A stretch of 64,000 nt of DNA, from contig NZ_KE159568.1 in the NCBI RefSeq assembly GCF_000403845.2, positions 683,725-747,724 on the forward strand, read 5' to 3'. The stretch is from Eubacterium sp. 14-2 (GTDB lineage: Bacteria; Bacillota; Clostridia; Lachnospirales; Lachnospiraceae). This document shows, one piece after another, positions 9,441 through 17,715 of the stretch (positions within the stretch are counted from its first letter, which is position 1; each line of letters begins with the position of its first letter). The notes below the pieces were generated by a model. That model worked only from the letters and a program-made list of their open reading frames with translations, did no database searches and was not told where the DNA came from. Both the position numbers and the translations under genes were made by a program.

Positions 9441-9920
9441 TCAGAAAATACCGGCCATCTTCCCGGCCCAGTAAATCAGTCCCAGCACCCAGCTGGTAAA
9501 AATCCCATACAGAATCACCGGCCCTGCAATGGTAAAAATCTTACATCCAATGCCGAACACCTGGCCTTCCTTCTGAAACTCAATAGCCGGAGCCGCCACA
9601 GAATTGGCAAATCCGGTAATGGGCACCAGCGCTCCTGCCCCGCCCCAGTTTGCAACAGACGGATAAATATTCAGTCCTGTTAAAATCACGCTCATCAGCA
9701 CCAGCAGCATACTGCACCAGCTTCCGGCAGTTTCTTTATCCATTCCAAAGGTATCAACTGCAAGATTCAGAATAATCTGACCCACAACGCAGATAATTCC
9801 TCCTGTAATAAAGGCTTTCAGCATATTTGCCGGAAGGGAATGGGTGGGCGTAACCTGTTTGACATATTCATTATATTCCTGATTTTTCTTCTCCTTCTGT
9901 TCCATGGTTTCCTGTGCCAT
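9441..9920 (-). CDS. spoVAC: Stage V sporulation protein AC
   Basis: Part of the SpoVA channel complex in the inner spore membrane, which moves Ca-dipicolinic acid. About 160 residues, with a charged cytoplasmic N-terminus (TMEQKEKKNQEYNEYVKQVTP), then four to five membrane segments. LTGLNIYPSVANWGGAGALVPITGFAN is the conserved core (shown in part: NWGGAGALVPITGFAN). I chose ATG 9920 because GAGG lies seven bases upstream; an ATG at 9926 is almost on the RBS. It follows spoVAB closely. No spoVAD or spoVAE follows. Confidence 0.93.
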   Translation of the reverse strand: MAQETMEQKEKKNQEYNEYVKQVTPTHSLPANMLKAFITGGIICVVGQIILNLAVDTFGMDKETAGSWCSMLLVLMSVILTGLNIYPSVANWGGAGALVPITGFANSVAAPAIEFQKEGQVFGIGCKIFTIAGPVILYGIFTSWVLGLIYWAGKMAGIF

Positions 9921-9944
9921 ATCCATACCTCGCTTTCTTTCTGC

Positions 9945-10370
9945 CTACATTTGCTGCATATGATGATAATAAAAATACAGTGCGCCCAGAGCTTTTCCCA
10001 GAGCCATGAAAAACAACATCCAGCTTAATCCCTCTTTTATCCCAAAACGCCGGAACATAATGGGAAAAGTATTCAGAATTTCTGCCAGCGCCACTGCCAG
10101 ACACCCGGTAAAAATTCCGGCTGACAGGCCAAACAGAATCACAGCCCAGATGCCCAGCGGTATCTGCACATGAAACAGAGAAATGATATTTCCTGCCGCT
10201 CCGCCCAGTACAACTGCATTTTCGTAGACAATAATATCTGCTGCTGTACGGCTTTTTCCAATAATTCTTGGTACAACGCCTATGGAAATAATAAAGCTGA
10301 ATACGCCTGCCGCAATGGCAGACCCGCTGGCCAGTCCCAAAAATCCCAAAAACACCTGTCTAATCCACAT
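9945..10370 (-). CDS. spoVAB: Stage V sporulation protein AB
   Basis: 141 residues with about four to five hydrophobic segments (LGFLGLASGSAIAAGVFSFI, VVLGGAAGNIISL, IWAVILFGLSAGIFTGCLAV, LSWMLFFMALGKALGAL). The GxFxxxLAVALAEILNTFPI stretch is typical of SpoVAB. Membrane protein of the SpoVA complex. It overlaps the end of spoVAA by 11 bases, showing coupled translation. In Bacillus the operon is transcribed in the forespore by SigG; I do not see a clear promoter between sigF and spoVAA. Confidence 0.92.
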   Translation of the reverse strand: MWIRQVFLGFLGLASGSAIAAGVFSFIISIGVVPRIIGKSRTAADIIVYENAVVLGGAAGNIISLFHVQIPLGIWAVILFGLSAGIFTGCLAVALAEILNTFPIMFRRFGIKEGLSWMLFFMALGKALGALYFYYHHMQQM

Positions 10371-11010
10371 CGTTGCTGGTTCCTTTTCTTCCGCAGTTTT
10401 CTATAAAAGTAGAATCCACATCTTTTTCATAAGTGCGCATTTCCACCTGAATAGGCGTGGGATCATGGGTGATCTTTTTATGTCCCACATGGTTAAAAAA
10501 TATCATGATTCCCAGGAACAGCCCGATGGAATAGCACACCTCCAAAGCGGTAAATCCACTGGATTCCGTGCCCATCACCTGCCTGTAAAAATCCGCAAAT
10601 ACTTCTCCCACGCCCACATCATTATTAAAGGTCATAATGGTAAATGCCGAGCCGAAAAAAATCAGCACGCACAGCACTGCTGTTTTTAAATAAAGCAGCC
10701 ATTTGGGCTCCTGCTTCGGTTCGTATTCCAGAACAAAATCCTTTTCCCCGATATTCTGAACCTCCACATTGGGAAATTCCTTTCCAATCAGTTCAATGAT
10801 TTTCATGACAGAAAATACTTCCGCCTGTTTTTTCTTTCTTCTCTGGCCCACAGGGGTATGAAAGGTATAAATCTTCATGGTTTTTAATTTACTGACCAGG
10901 GACGGATTGGTGGAAGTAATTTTTGCAATATCCTTCAGTACCACAGAAGGCTCCCGTACCAGTACGTTCTGCTCTATTTTCAGGTAAAGTGTATCTGAAT
11001 TTGCCGCCAT
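10360..11010 (-). CDS. spoVAA: Stage V sporulation protein AA
   Basis: 216 residues. The N-terminal ~115 form a soluble domain beginning TLYLKIEQNVLVREPSVVLKD, with HTPVGQRRKKKQAEVFSVMK in the middle. Two membrane helices follow around residues 120-140 (LLYLKTAVLCVLIFFGSAF) and 160-185. This layout is SpoVAA, whose N-terminal domain faces the cytoplasm. First gene of the spoVAA-AB-AC run, 13 bases downstream of a small membrane gene and just beyond sigF. Confidence 0.92.
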   Translation of the reverse strand: MAANSDTLYLKIEQNVLVREPSVVLKDIAKITSTNPSLVSKLKTMKIYTFHTPVGQRRKKKQAEVFSVMKIIELIGKEFPNVEVQNIGEKDFVLEYEPKQEPKWLLYLKTAVLCVLIFFGSAFTIMTFNNDVGVGEVFADFYRQVMGTESSGFTALEVCYSIGLFLGIMIFFNHVGHKKITHDPTPIQVEMRTYEKDVDSTFIENCGRKGTSNDVD

Positions 11011-11023
11011 ACGTTCCTCCAGT

Positions 11024-11266
11024 CTATGCAGATTTCATTGTGCTGCCGAAAGGCCGGAAACCCTCCACTGCTGCTTCCTCTTCCATTTCTTCACACAGGG
11101 CCTCTTCTTCCGCTGTTACTCCGTTTATTTCCCGAACCAGTGTCCCTTCGGTTACTGTGGACTGATTTTCCACATAATTCACATAATAGAAAATACCTCC
11201 GGCAATGGTAAGAATCACAACTGCCAGAAGACAGATTCGATAAATGATACTGTGATTACGACTCAT
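11024..11266 (-). CDS. Small single-pass membrane protein between sigF and spoVAA
   Basis: 80 residues from ATG 11266, which has AAAGGA nine bases upstream; an upstream ATG at 11287 has none. One membrane helix (YRICLLAVVILTIAGGIFYY) follows a short basic N-terminus. The outside part is acidic and includes EEEALCEEMEEEAAVEGF. It is packed 13 bases ahead of spoVAA, so a sporulation role is plausible but inferred only from position. Confidence 0.65.
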   Translation of the reverse strand: MSRNHSIIYRICLLAVVILTIAGGIFYYVNYVENQSTVTEGTLVREINGVTAEEEALCEEMEEEAAVEGFRPFGSTMKSA

Positions 11267-11423
11267 ATTCTCACATCCTTTTTCCATCTTTGGAAGTAGT
11301 ATGCCATCAAATCCAAAATTTATTCATCCTGAAACAGCAGTTTCCATTATGTGAAATCAATTTTTTCTTTTTTATACAGAGCAGTTCATTGCTGAATAAA
11401 AATTACAGTGTAACTTCTTCCTG

Positions 11424-12200
11424 TCATCTCACCTGGTTGCGCATCCTGAGCAGAATCCGTTTTTCCAGTCTGCTGACCTGAACCTGACTGATTCCCAGCT
11501 CTCCGGCCACCTGTATCTGAGTTTTTTCACCAAAATACCGCAGCTCAATGAGCCTGCGCTCCATATCTCCAAGTTCCGCCATAAGCTGTTCTAACAGCAT
11601 GTGATTGAGAAGTATCTCATGGCTGTCCCGTTCCTGGGGTATCCGGTCTGCCAGACAGGTTTCTTTCCCATCAGCCGGAGAACATGTTTTATCAATGGAT
11701 TCCACTTCTCCGTTGGCTTCCAGTGCCATGACAATTTCTTCCCTGGGAAAGCCTGTTTCTTCTGAAATTTCCTGCAGTGTGGGCTCCCGGCTGAGAGATG
11801 CCTGCAGTTTTTCCCTGGCCTGTTTTATTTTAGCACCATTTTCTTTCAGGCTCCGGCTGACCCGAATCATTCCGTCATCCCGCAGAAACCGTTTGATTTC
11901 CCCGGTAATCATGGGAACTGCATACGTGGAAAATTTCACATCAAAAGTCAGATCAAACTTGTCAATGGCTTTCATCAGGCCAATGCTTCCCACCTGAAAC
12001 AGTTCCTCCAGTTCATAGCCCCTGCCGGAAAACCGGTGCACAATACTCCAGACCAGTCCCATATTGTTCTGTACCATCCGGTCTCTGGCGTCTCTGTCTC
12101 CCTGATGGGCCGCTGCCAGCAAAGCCCATACCATTTCTTTCTCTGTCTGTTTTTCTTTGTATGTACATTCCTCCCTGTCTGTCTGCAGCTGCTTTTCCAC
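11424..12200 (-). CDS. sigF: RNA polymerase sigma-F factor, forespore-specific
   Basis: 258 residues. Region 2 shows NNMGLVWSIVHRFSGRGYE, EELFQVGSIGLMKAIDKFDL and FSTYAVPMITGEIKRFLRDD; region 4 shows the HTH TQIQVAGELGISQVQVSRLEK. This is the SigF/SigG/SigB group, and the spoIIAA-spoIIAB-sigF order identifies SigF. The frame runs upstream through spoIIAB in another phase, so I chose GTG 12200, with GGAAAGG seven to nine bases upstream and 20 bases after the spoIIAB stop. It activates early forespore genes once SpoIIAB releases it. Confidence 0.95.
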   Translation of the reverse strand: MEKQLQTDREECTYKEKQTEKEMVWALLAAAHQGDRDARDRMVQNNMGLVWSIVHRFSGRGYELEELFQVGSIGLMKAIDKFDLTFDVKFSTYAVPMITGEIKRFLRDDGMIRVSRSLKENGAKIKQAREKLQASLSREPTLQEISEETGFPREEIVMALEANGEVESIDKTCSPADGKETCLADRIPQERDSHEILLNHMLLEQLMAELGDMERRLIELRYFGEKTQIQVAGELGISQVQVSRLEKRILLRMRNQVR

Positions 12201-12220
12201 CGTCTCACCCTTTCCTTCCA

Positions 12221-12652
12221 CTATCCTTTTCCTATGGTTTTGCGCATGGTAACACAGGTTCCTTTTCCCGGCTCCGAAATGATTTCCACCTCGTCCATAA
12301 ATGCTTCCATAAATGCAAACCCCATGCCGGATCTTTCCAGTTCCGGTTTGGTAGTAAACAGGGGCTCCCTGGCCTGCGCAATATCCTGTATTCCCTTTCC
12401 GGTATCTATCACCGAAAGCTCCACCTGCTGTCCCTGGGTACTGCACTGAATCCAGATACTGCCTTCTTTTTGCTCATACCCGTGGATAATACAGTTTGTA
12501 ACAGCCTCGCTGACCGCTGTTTTAATATCTGCAAGCTCGTCCACCGTGGGATTCAGCTCCGCCACAAAAGCCCCTACCGTAACTCTTGCAAAACCTTCAT
12601 TGGAAGATGACGCCGAAAATTCCATCTTCATTTCATTTCTTATCTGTTCCAT
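12221..12652 (-). CDS. spoIIAB: Anti-sigma F factor, serine kinase
   Basis: 143 residues, a GHKL ATPase. The N-box is ADIKTAVSEAVTNCIIHGYE, the G1 box VIDTGKGIQDIAQAREP, and the G2 region LERSGMGFAFMEAFMDEVEI. SpoIIAB binds and blocks SigF and phosphorylates SpoIIAA. It sits 10 bases after spoIIAA and 20 bases before sigF, the standard spoIIA order. Length matches Bacillus SpoIIAB (about 146). Confidence 0.96.
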   Translation of the reverse strand: MEQIRNEMKMEFSASSSNEGFARVTVGAFVAELNPTVDELADIKTAVSEAVTNCIIHGYEQKEGSIWIQCSTQGQQVELSVIDTGKGIQDIAQAREPLFTTKPELERSGMGFAFMEAFMDEVEIISEPGKGTCVTMRKTIGKG

Positions 12653-12662
12653 AAAATCCTCC

Positions 12663-12983
12663 TTATAAACCTTCTTCCTGTTCCACTTCCATAATTTTCT
12701 TCAGACCGGACAGTTTAAACACCCGTTCTATCTGCCTGTTCAGATGAACTGCTTTCACATAGCCGCCGGAAAAACGCACATTTTTACATCTGCCGATCAC
12801 CACGCCGATGCCGGAGCTGTCCATAAAACAGGTATCCTCAAAATCAAATACCAGACTGCGCACCGGATATTTCAGTAGCAGTTCATCTGCTTCCTCCTTT
12901 AAAATTTCTGCCTGATGATGATCCAGTTCCCTGGGCATTTTTAAAATCAGGCACCCGTATTCCTTTTCAAATCTGTGTTCCAT
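12663..12983 (-). CDS. spoIIAA: Anti-anti-sigma F factor
   Basis: 106 residues, STAS domain. The regulatory serine is in FMDSSGIGVVIGRCK, and MPRELDHHQAEILKEE matches the family N-terminal part. In its unphosphorylated form it binds SpoIIAB and frees SigF. I chose ATG 12983 because GGAGG lies five bases upstream; the frame continues to an ATG at 13004 with no RBS. The region upstream (12984-13115) should hold the SigH-type promoter of the operon. I could not identify exact -35/-10 boxes there. Confidence 0.94.
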   Translation of the reverse strand: MEHRFEKEYGCLILKMPRELDHHQAEILKEEADELLLKYPVRSLVFDFEDTCFMDSSGIGVVIGRCKNVRFSGGYVKAVHLNRQIERVFKLSGLKKIMEVEQEEGL

Positions 12984-13115
12984 ATTTTCCTCCATTCTGT
13001 GCATTTTTCAGCACAAACAGGCGGTCAGTGAAAAACTGATAAATTTTTCACGTTTTCCTTTCCCTGAGTTTTCCTGAATATTTTAATATGCCGCAGAAAA
13101 AGCTCTGCAACATGT

Positions 13116-13145
13116 AAAAGACGCCATGGCATCATGACGTCTTTT
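13116..13145. terminator. Terminator between the TPR gene and the spoIIA operon
   Basis: Arms AAAAGACG (13116-13123) and CGTCTTTT (13138-13145), 14-base loop. It lies 22 bases after the TPR gene stop on the minus strand and ends in a short T-run. Confidence 0.6.
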
Positions 13146-13167
13146 GTATTCTTCTCTTTATTCTTTT

Positions 13168-14490
13168 TTATGGCTGCTGCTCCATTTCATCCAGATACTG
13201 CTGGGACTTTCTGGCCCGGGAAGTACCGGGATGGAGCTCTACCATTTTCTGATAATATTTTTTCGCATTTTCCATATCTCCGGTCTGACGGTAAGACTGA
13301 GCAAGATAATAAATGGCATATCCGTCGTTATAATCTTCTTCCGCCTGTACCACCTTTTCCAGCCCGGTAATTGCTTCCGGAAAACGATTTCCCCGGTAAT
13401 CCTGCTCTGCCTGAGCATAGACAGCAGAAATATACTGCTCATTTACCTGGGTATTCAGAGTCTCATAAATGGTTTTCGCCTGAGTTCCCAGTAATTTGGA
13501 GTCCACATTTACAATGGTATCTCCCGCACCCTGGATGTTCTGCTGCACAAAGGCATCATACGCCACCAGAAGCTGCTCATAACTGTCAACAATCTTCTGA
13601 GCATTGTCCGAATCCCCTTCCTGCTTCTCAATCTGCCTGTTCAGTTCTTCGATTTTATTTTCCAGGCTTTTAATTTCCTGATTACGTGTAGTGAGAGAAT
13701 CATTGGCGGCCAGCTCCGCCTTTTTTGCATCTGAGATCACATTCTGACGAATGCCCGGAATAACCAGAAACCAGGTAATCAGCACGCCGATTCCCACGCC
13801 GATAATCAGATTCAGTATGGTCATAACAGCAGAATTATCTTTCAGATTTGTGGGCTGTATAATCGTCTCATTTCCGCTTCGATAGGAGGATACTTTTTCT
13901 TCCTTCTCTCTGCGTCCCCCTCTGCCATGCTGGGAATCTCCCTGCAGATACAGATTTGCTTCCCGCAGATAGCGCAGGGTGGTCACATTTCCGGTATCAA
14001 TTTCCGCTGCTGTCCGCAGTTCTTTCCGGGCCAGTTCGTATTTTCCCTCTTCCATATACAGCAAAGCCAGAAGCTGATAGCCTTTTACCAGACCCGGATT
14101 CATGGAAAGTACCTTTTTCAGCTGTATAATGGCCAGATCGCTGCTGTCCTGGTGACAGTAAAGCAAGGCCTGATTATATTTTTTAATGGTCTGATTGATG
14201 GAGTTCAGCTGAGAGCGGTTGGACTGTATCTCCTCCAGATATCGTTCCGCCGGATTATCCTCCGGTTTCAGGCTCCGGCTGAGCACCCACTCGCTCAGTG
14301 CATCCGCCACTTCTCCCATTTCATAATAAATCAGTCCAAGCAGATTTCTCGCCTGAATATTGGCTTTATAAAAACGCAGGCTTTTCTTCAGGGACTGCAC
14401 TGCTCCGGACAGATCCCGTATTTTTGCTTTCTCTAATCCATCATTATACAACGCGTTGGATACACAAATAATTTTATTATAAGAATCCAT
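13168..14490 (-). CDS. TPR-repeat protein with a central membrane helix
   Basis: 440 residues. The N-terminal ~170 hold tetratricopeptide-like repeats (AVQSLKKSLRFYKANIQARN, ALSEWVLSRSLKPEDN, AIIQLKKVLSMNPGLVKGYQ). A charged linker is followed by one membrane helix near residues 222-243 (ILNLIIGVGIGVLITWFLVI). A coiled coil follows (NQEIKSLENKIEELNRQIEK), then a C-terminal TPR pair (AITGLEKVVQAEEDYNDGY and ENAKKYYQKMVELHPGTS). Probably a scaffold with TPRs on both sides of the membrane. Start has AAAGGA six bases upstream. No specific function can be assigned. Confidence 0.85.
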   Translation of the reverse strand: MDSYNKIICVSNALYNDGLEKAKIRDLSGAVQSLKKSLRFYKANIQARNLLGLIYYEMGEVADALSEWVLSRSLKPEDNPAERYLEEIQSNRSQLNSINQTIKKYNQALLYCHQDSSDLAIIQLKKVLSMNPGLVKGYQLLALLYMEEGKYELARKELRTAAEIDTGNVTTLRYLREANLYLQGDSQHGRGGRREKEEKVSSYRSGNETIIQPTNLKDNSAVMTILNLIIGVGIGVLITWFLVIPGIRQNVISDAKKAELAANDSLTTRNQEIKSLENKIEELNRQIEKQEGDSDNAQKIVDSYEQLLVAYDAFVQQNIQGAGDTIVNVDSKLLGTQAKTIYETLNTQVNEQYISAVYAQAEQDYRGNRFPEAITGLEKVVQAEEDYNDGYAIYYLAQSYRQTGDMENAKKYYQKMVELHPGTSRARKSQQYLDEMEQQP

Positions 14491-14523
14491 AGATTTCCTT
14501 TCATTACTTCAAAATTCTTCTGC

Positions 14524-14664
14524 TTACCGCTGTCTTGCCTCCCTGATAATTTCCTGCATAATATCTGTCATGTCTGTCAGATCCCGGTCGTAAATGGCGT
14601 CCTCAGCCTCTTCTACTTCCAGGCTGGGCTTAAATTTCTTCAATTCTTCTTCAAAATTAATCAC
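14524..14664 (-). CDS. 46-residue acidic protein coupled to folC
   Basis: GTG start at 14664 inside the last codons of folC, with AGGAGGT eight bases upstream; stop at 14524-14526. The protein starts with a charged helix (EEELKKFKPSLEVEEAEDA) and ends in DIMQEIIREARQR. The strong RBS and the eight-base overlap with the folC stop argue that it is translated. No known family recognised. Confidence 0.65.
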   Translation of the reverse strand: MINFEEELKKFKPSLEVEEAEDAIYDRDLTDMTDIMQEIIREARQR

Positions 14665-15973
14665 TCTGCATACCTCCTGTAAGCTCTTCCAATTCACCAA
14701 TCAGATACAGAGAGCCGGCACAGAACAGTTTCTGCCCCGGTTTCCTGCATGATAATGCATATGCAAATGCCTGCTCCGTCTTTTCAATTCCTGTGATTTT
14801 CACCGTCTGATGTTTCTCTTCTGCAAGTTTCCGGAAAAGTTCCGTGAGCGTTTCACATGTAAGGCCGCGGGACCCGGAAACAGAGGTGAGAATAATTTCC
14901 TCCCAGGCTCTTCCGGTAAGCAGCCGCTCTGCGGCATGTACATAATCCTTTTCCTTCACCATGGAAAACAGTAAAACAGCAGATTCCTCTGTAATCTGCC
15001 CTGCTGCCTCCAAAAACTTTTCAATTCCTGCCAGGTTATGTGCTCCGTCAAAATAAACTCCTGGCTGTACTTCCTGCATTCTTCCCTTCCACCTGACTCC
15101 TGCCATTCCCTGTCTGACTGCTTCCCTGGGAATCTTCTCTGTTTCTCTTATACATTTGAGGGCCTGCAGAGCCACTGCTGCATTCTGTGCCTGATAAGGA
15201 GCGCCAAAGGGAATCTCCACTTCCATAACATCATAACCAGAATCATAGGAAAAATCAATCTTTTTTCCTGTGTTTAATAAAATTTTAATTTTCTGGCCGG
15301 CCACAGGATACGTCGGGCATTTTAAAACATCTGCTCGCCCGGCAATCACTTTTTCCGCCTCCGGACAGGAAGTATCGTATACAACGGGAACGTGTTTTTT
15401 CAGAATTCCGGCTTTTTCCAGCGCAATCTTTTCCAGGGTATCTCCCAGAATTTCCGTGTGCTCCAGACTGATGGATGTGATTATGGTAAGCAGCGGATGC
15501 TCCACTGTATTGGTGGCATCCAGCCTTCCTCCCAGCCCTGTTTCCAGCACTGCATATTCCACCTGATGACGGGAAAAAATCAGCATTCCCATGGCAAAAA
15601 CAAATTCAAAAAAGGATGGATGAGGCAGACCGTTTTGCTCCATTTCTTCCGCCGCCTGTTCTGCCAGGGCTGCCGCCCATACCACCTCCTGGGGAGCGCA
15701 GGATTTTCCATTCACTGCAAACCTCTCTTCCAGCCGGACCAGATGGGGAGAGGTAAATAATCCTGTTTTTTTTCCTGCCGCCCGGAGCACGCTGTCAATA
15801 TAAGCGCAGACACTTCCCTTTCCGTTGCTGCCCGCTACATGGATGACTTTAAATTCGTTCTGGGGATTTCCAAGCCTGGCCAGAAATTCTCCGGTATGCT
15901 CCAGTGTATTTTTAACCGTAAATCTGGGAATCTCCAGAATCCAGTCCAGTGTTTCCTCATATGTTTTCATCAT
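14657..15973 (-). CDS. folC: Folylpolyglutamate synthase / dihydrofolate synthase
   Basis: 438 residues. Adds glutamate to folates (and possibly to dihydropteroate) using ATP. Mur-ligase fold: P-loop HVAGSNGKGSVCAYI near residue 45, LFTSPHLVRLEERF, FEFVFAMGMLIFS, ETGLGGRLDATN, SISLEHTEILG, and VYFDGAHNLAGIE. The first of two adjacent ATGs at 15973 has AGGTG seven bases upstream; an ATG at 15997 has no RBS. The 46-residue gene overlaps its end. Confidence 0.95.
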   Translation of the reverse strand: MMKTYEETLDWILEIPRFTVKNTLEHTGEFLARLGNPQNEFKVIHVAGSNGKGSVCAYIDSVLRAAGKKTGLFTSPHLVRLEERFAVNGKSCAPQEVVWAAALAEQAAEEMEQNGLPHPSFFEFVFAMGMLIFSRHQVEYAVLETGLGGRLDATNTVEHPLLTIITSISLEHTEILGDTLEKIALEKAGILKKHVPVVYDTSCPEAEKVIAGRADVLKCPTYPVAGQKIKILLNTGKKIDFSYDSGYDVMEVEIPFGAPYQAQNAAVALQALKCIRETEKIPREAVRQGMAGVRWKGRMQEVQPGVYFDGAHNLAGIEKFLEAAGQITEESAVLLFSMVKEKDYVHAAERLLTGRAWEEIILTSVSGSRGLTCETLTELFRKLAEEKHQTVKITGIEKTEQAFAYALSCRKPGQKLFCAGSLYLIGELEELTGGMQSD

Positions 15974-16247
15974 TTTTGGCACCTCTTTACACTCCACCCA
16001 TTATAATATAGTAAAGTGTCGAAATCCATTCTTATTTATACACAGAATACAAAAAAAGAACAAAGCATTTTACGCAAAAGAAAAGGAACTGCTGCAAAAT
16101 AGCCGCTATATACAAAATACGGATTCAGATTACAGGATCCCTGTCCATACATTGTATTTAAGCTGCATTCTGCAACAGCCCCTTCTCTCCTTCCATGTCC
16201 TGCCTGCTCTTTTATGGCTGACGGAACATATCATCCCTTTCCTGCCT

Positions 16248-17603
16248 TTAAAGGGCACACATAACAATTTTATCCATCTGCCTGATAAATTCCAGGCTGA
16301 ACTGTTCTTCCTTCACATGAACTTCCAGGTCGTCAATTTCCACACTGACACCGGGATATACACAACCGATAACTCTCACAGTGCAGCCTCTTGCACGTTC
16401 CATCTGATCCTCCAGCTTCTCCAGTTCCGCCGTATCTTCTGCCAGAAGGGCAGTATCCCGGATTTTCACACGGAGAAGATCTGTTCTCCTGGGATCATTT
16501 TTCACGTCCTTGAGAAGTTTCAGACCATTTTCAATCTTCTCCAGATTGGCCTTCTCCACTTCAATCTTATTTCTCAGAATTCCAATTCTGCGTCTTACGG
16601 ACGAATCGTTGCCGATTCTTACATGGGTCCGAACTTCTCCGTCGCTGCCCAGGGTATTCACCACAATTCCCTGAATAGCTCCTACTTCGCCTCCCACAAT
16701 GCTGGCTTTCTTTCCATCCAGCAGAATACTCTCTCCACAGGATACCTGGCAGTTCAGAAATACATCAGCCCGTATGGAACCATTGGCATGTACCCGCGTA
16801 TACTCGAAAAATTTTGCAGAAATATTTCCTCTGGTAGTGATTACCGCTCTGGAAGCGCCCATAACACCGCTTCGCAGCACAATATCTTTTCCGGCTTCAA
16901 TTTTAGCGCCTTCCACCACACCGTCTACCGTAACCGTTCCGGTTGCCTTGACTGTCACACCGCTGCAGACTGTGCCATGTACAATCACATCTCCCCGGAA
17001 ATCAATATTTCCGATGGACAGATCCACGTCACCACTTACCTCGTACACCGGAAGTATGGTGATACGGTCACTGCTCTTTTCTATCTTGCCATCCATCAGC
17101 GATATGTAGGATGTTCCGTCTTCGGAACGCTCAAATCCTTTTCCGCGCAGCGGAACCAGATCTCTTCCTCTCTTTGCCAGTACCGGTTTCCCTTTCAGAT
17201 TCATTCCATCAACACCGGGAACAGCCTTGTGATACACCGCAATTTCCTGTCCCTCGGTAACAATTTCCACCATTTTAATACTCCAGTAATCCACGGAGCC
17301 ATCAGGGCACAGTTTCGGTTTCTTACTGAAATTCACATCAAATTTATATTCATAATAGCCGTCAACGCCATCCTTTGGCCGGTCTCCCTGTGCAATCAGT
17401 ATTTCACGGTTATATAACTGATTTTCTAATACATTGTTAAGTGCATCCTCCTGAATTCCATATGACACACCACTTTTTTCCAGTGCCTCACGCACTTCAC
17501 GCTCCGTATAGGCATCCATTACCGGATTTGGCAGATAAAGATACGCCTGCATATTATCTCGACTGACTCGTATCTGTGGTTCTTTCTTTGTCATAGTTTC
17601 CAT
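16248..17603 (-). CDS. FapA/DUF342-family protein
   Basis: 451 residues. The middle carries the beta-helical FapA core: a series of DVDLSIGNIDFRGDVIVHG-like turns, VTVKATGTVTVDGVVEGAKI, DIVLRSGVMGAS, and FFEYTRVHANGSIRADVFLN. A coiled coil follows (RNKIEVEKANLEKIENGLKL) and a small beta C-terminal part. FapA proteins influence flagellar assembly or chemotaxis in some bacteria, but no flagellar gene is nearby. ATG 17603 has AAGGGGG eight bases upstream; a TTG at 17636 would add 11 residues. Confidence 0.9.
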   Translation of the reverse strand: METMTKKEPQIRVSRDNMQAYLYLPNPVMDAYTEREVREALEKSGVSYGIQEDALNNVLENQLYNREILIAQGDRPKDGVDGYYEYKFDVNFSKKPKLCPDGSVDYWSIKMVEIVTEGQEIAVYHKAVPGVDGMNLKGKPVLAKRGRDLVPLRGKGFERSEDGTSYISLMDGKIEKSSDRITILPVYEVSGDVDLSIGNIDFRGDVIVHGTVCSGVTVKATGTVTVDGVVEGAKIEAGKDIVLRSGVMGASRAVITTRGNISAKFFEYTRVHANGSIRADVFLNCQVSCGESILLDGKKASIVGGEVGAIQGIVVNTLGSDGEVRTHVRIGNDSSVRRRIGILRNKIEVEKANLEKIENGLKLLKDVKNDPRRTDLLRVKIRDTALLAEDTAELEKLEDQMERARGCTVRVIGCVYPGVSVEIDDLEVHVKEEQFSLEFIRQMDKIVMCAL

Positions 17604-17715
17604 TGCAGATTCCCCCTTGTCTGGAATTTCTGTCAATTGTCAAAATACCGCTATATATACTATACTACCAATTTTTACGTCTCATTTCAACATATTTATG
17701 CAAATTTTAGATTTA

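Noticed and set aside
12984-13115. SigH-type promoter for spoIIAA
   Set aside because: AGGAAAA-like sequences are present but no GAAT-type -10 at the right distance; not reported as a feature.
15825-17417. Plus-strand frame of 530 residues
   Set aside because: Runs antisense across folC and the FapA-like gene, both well supported; no RBS and no recognisable domain.
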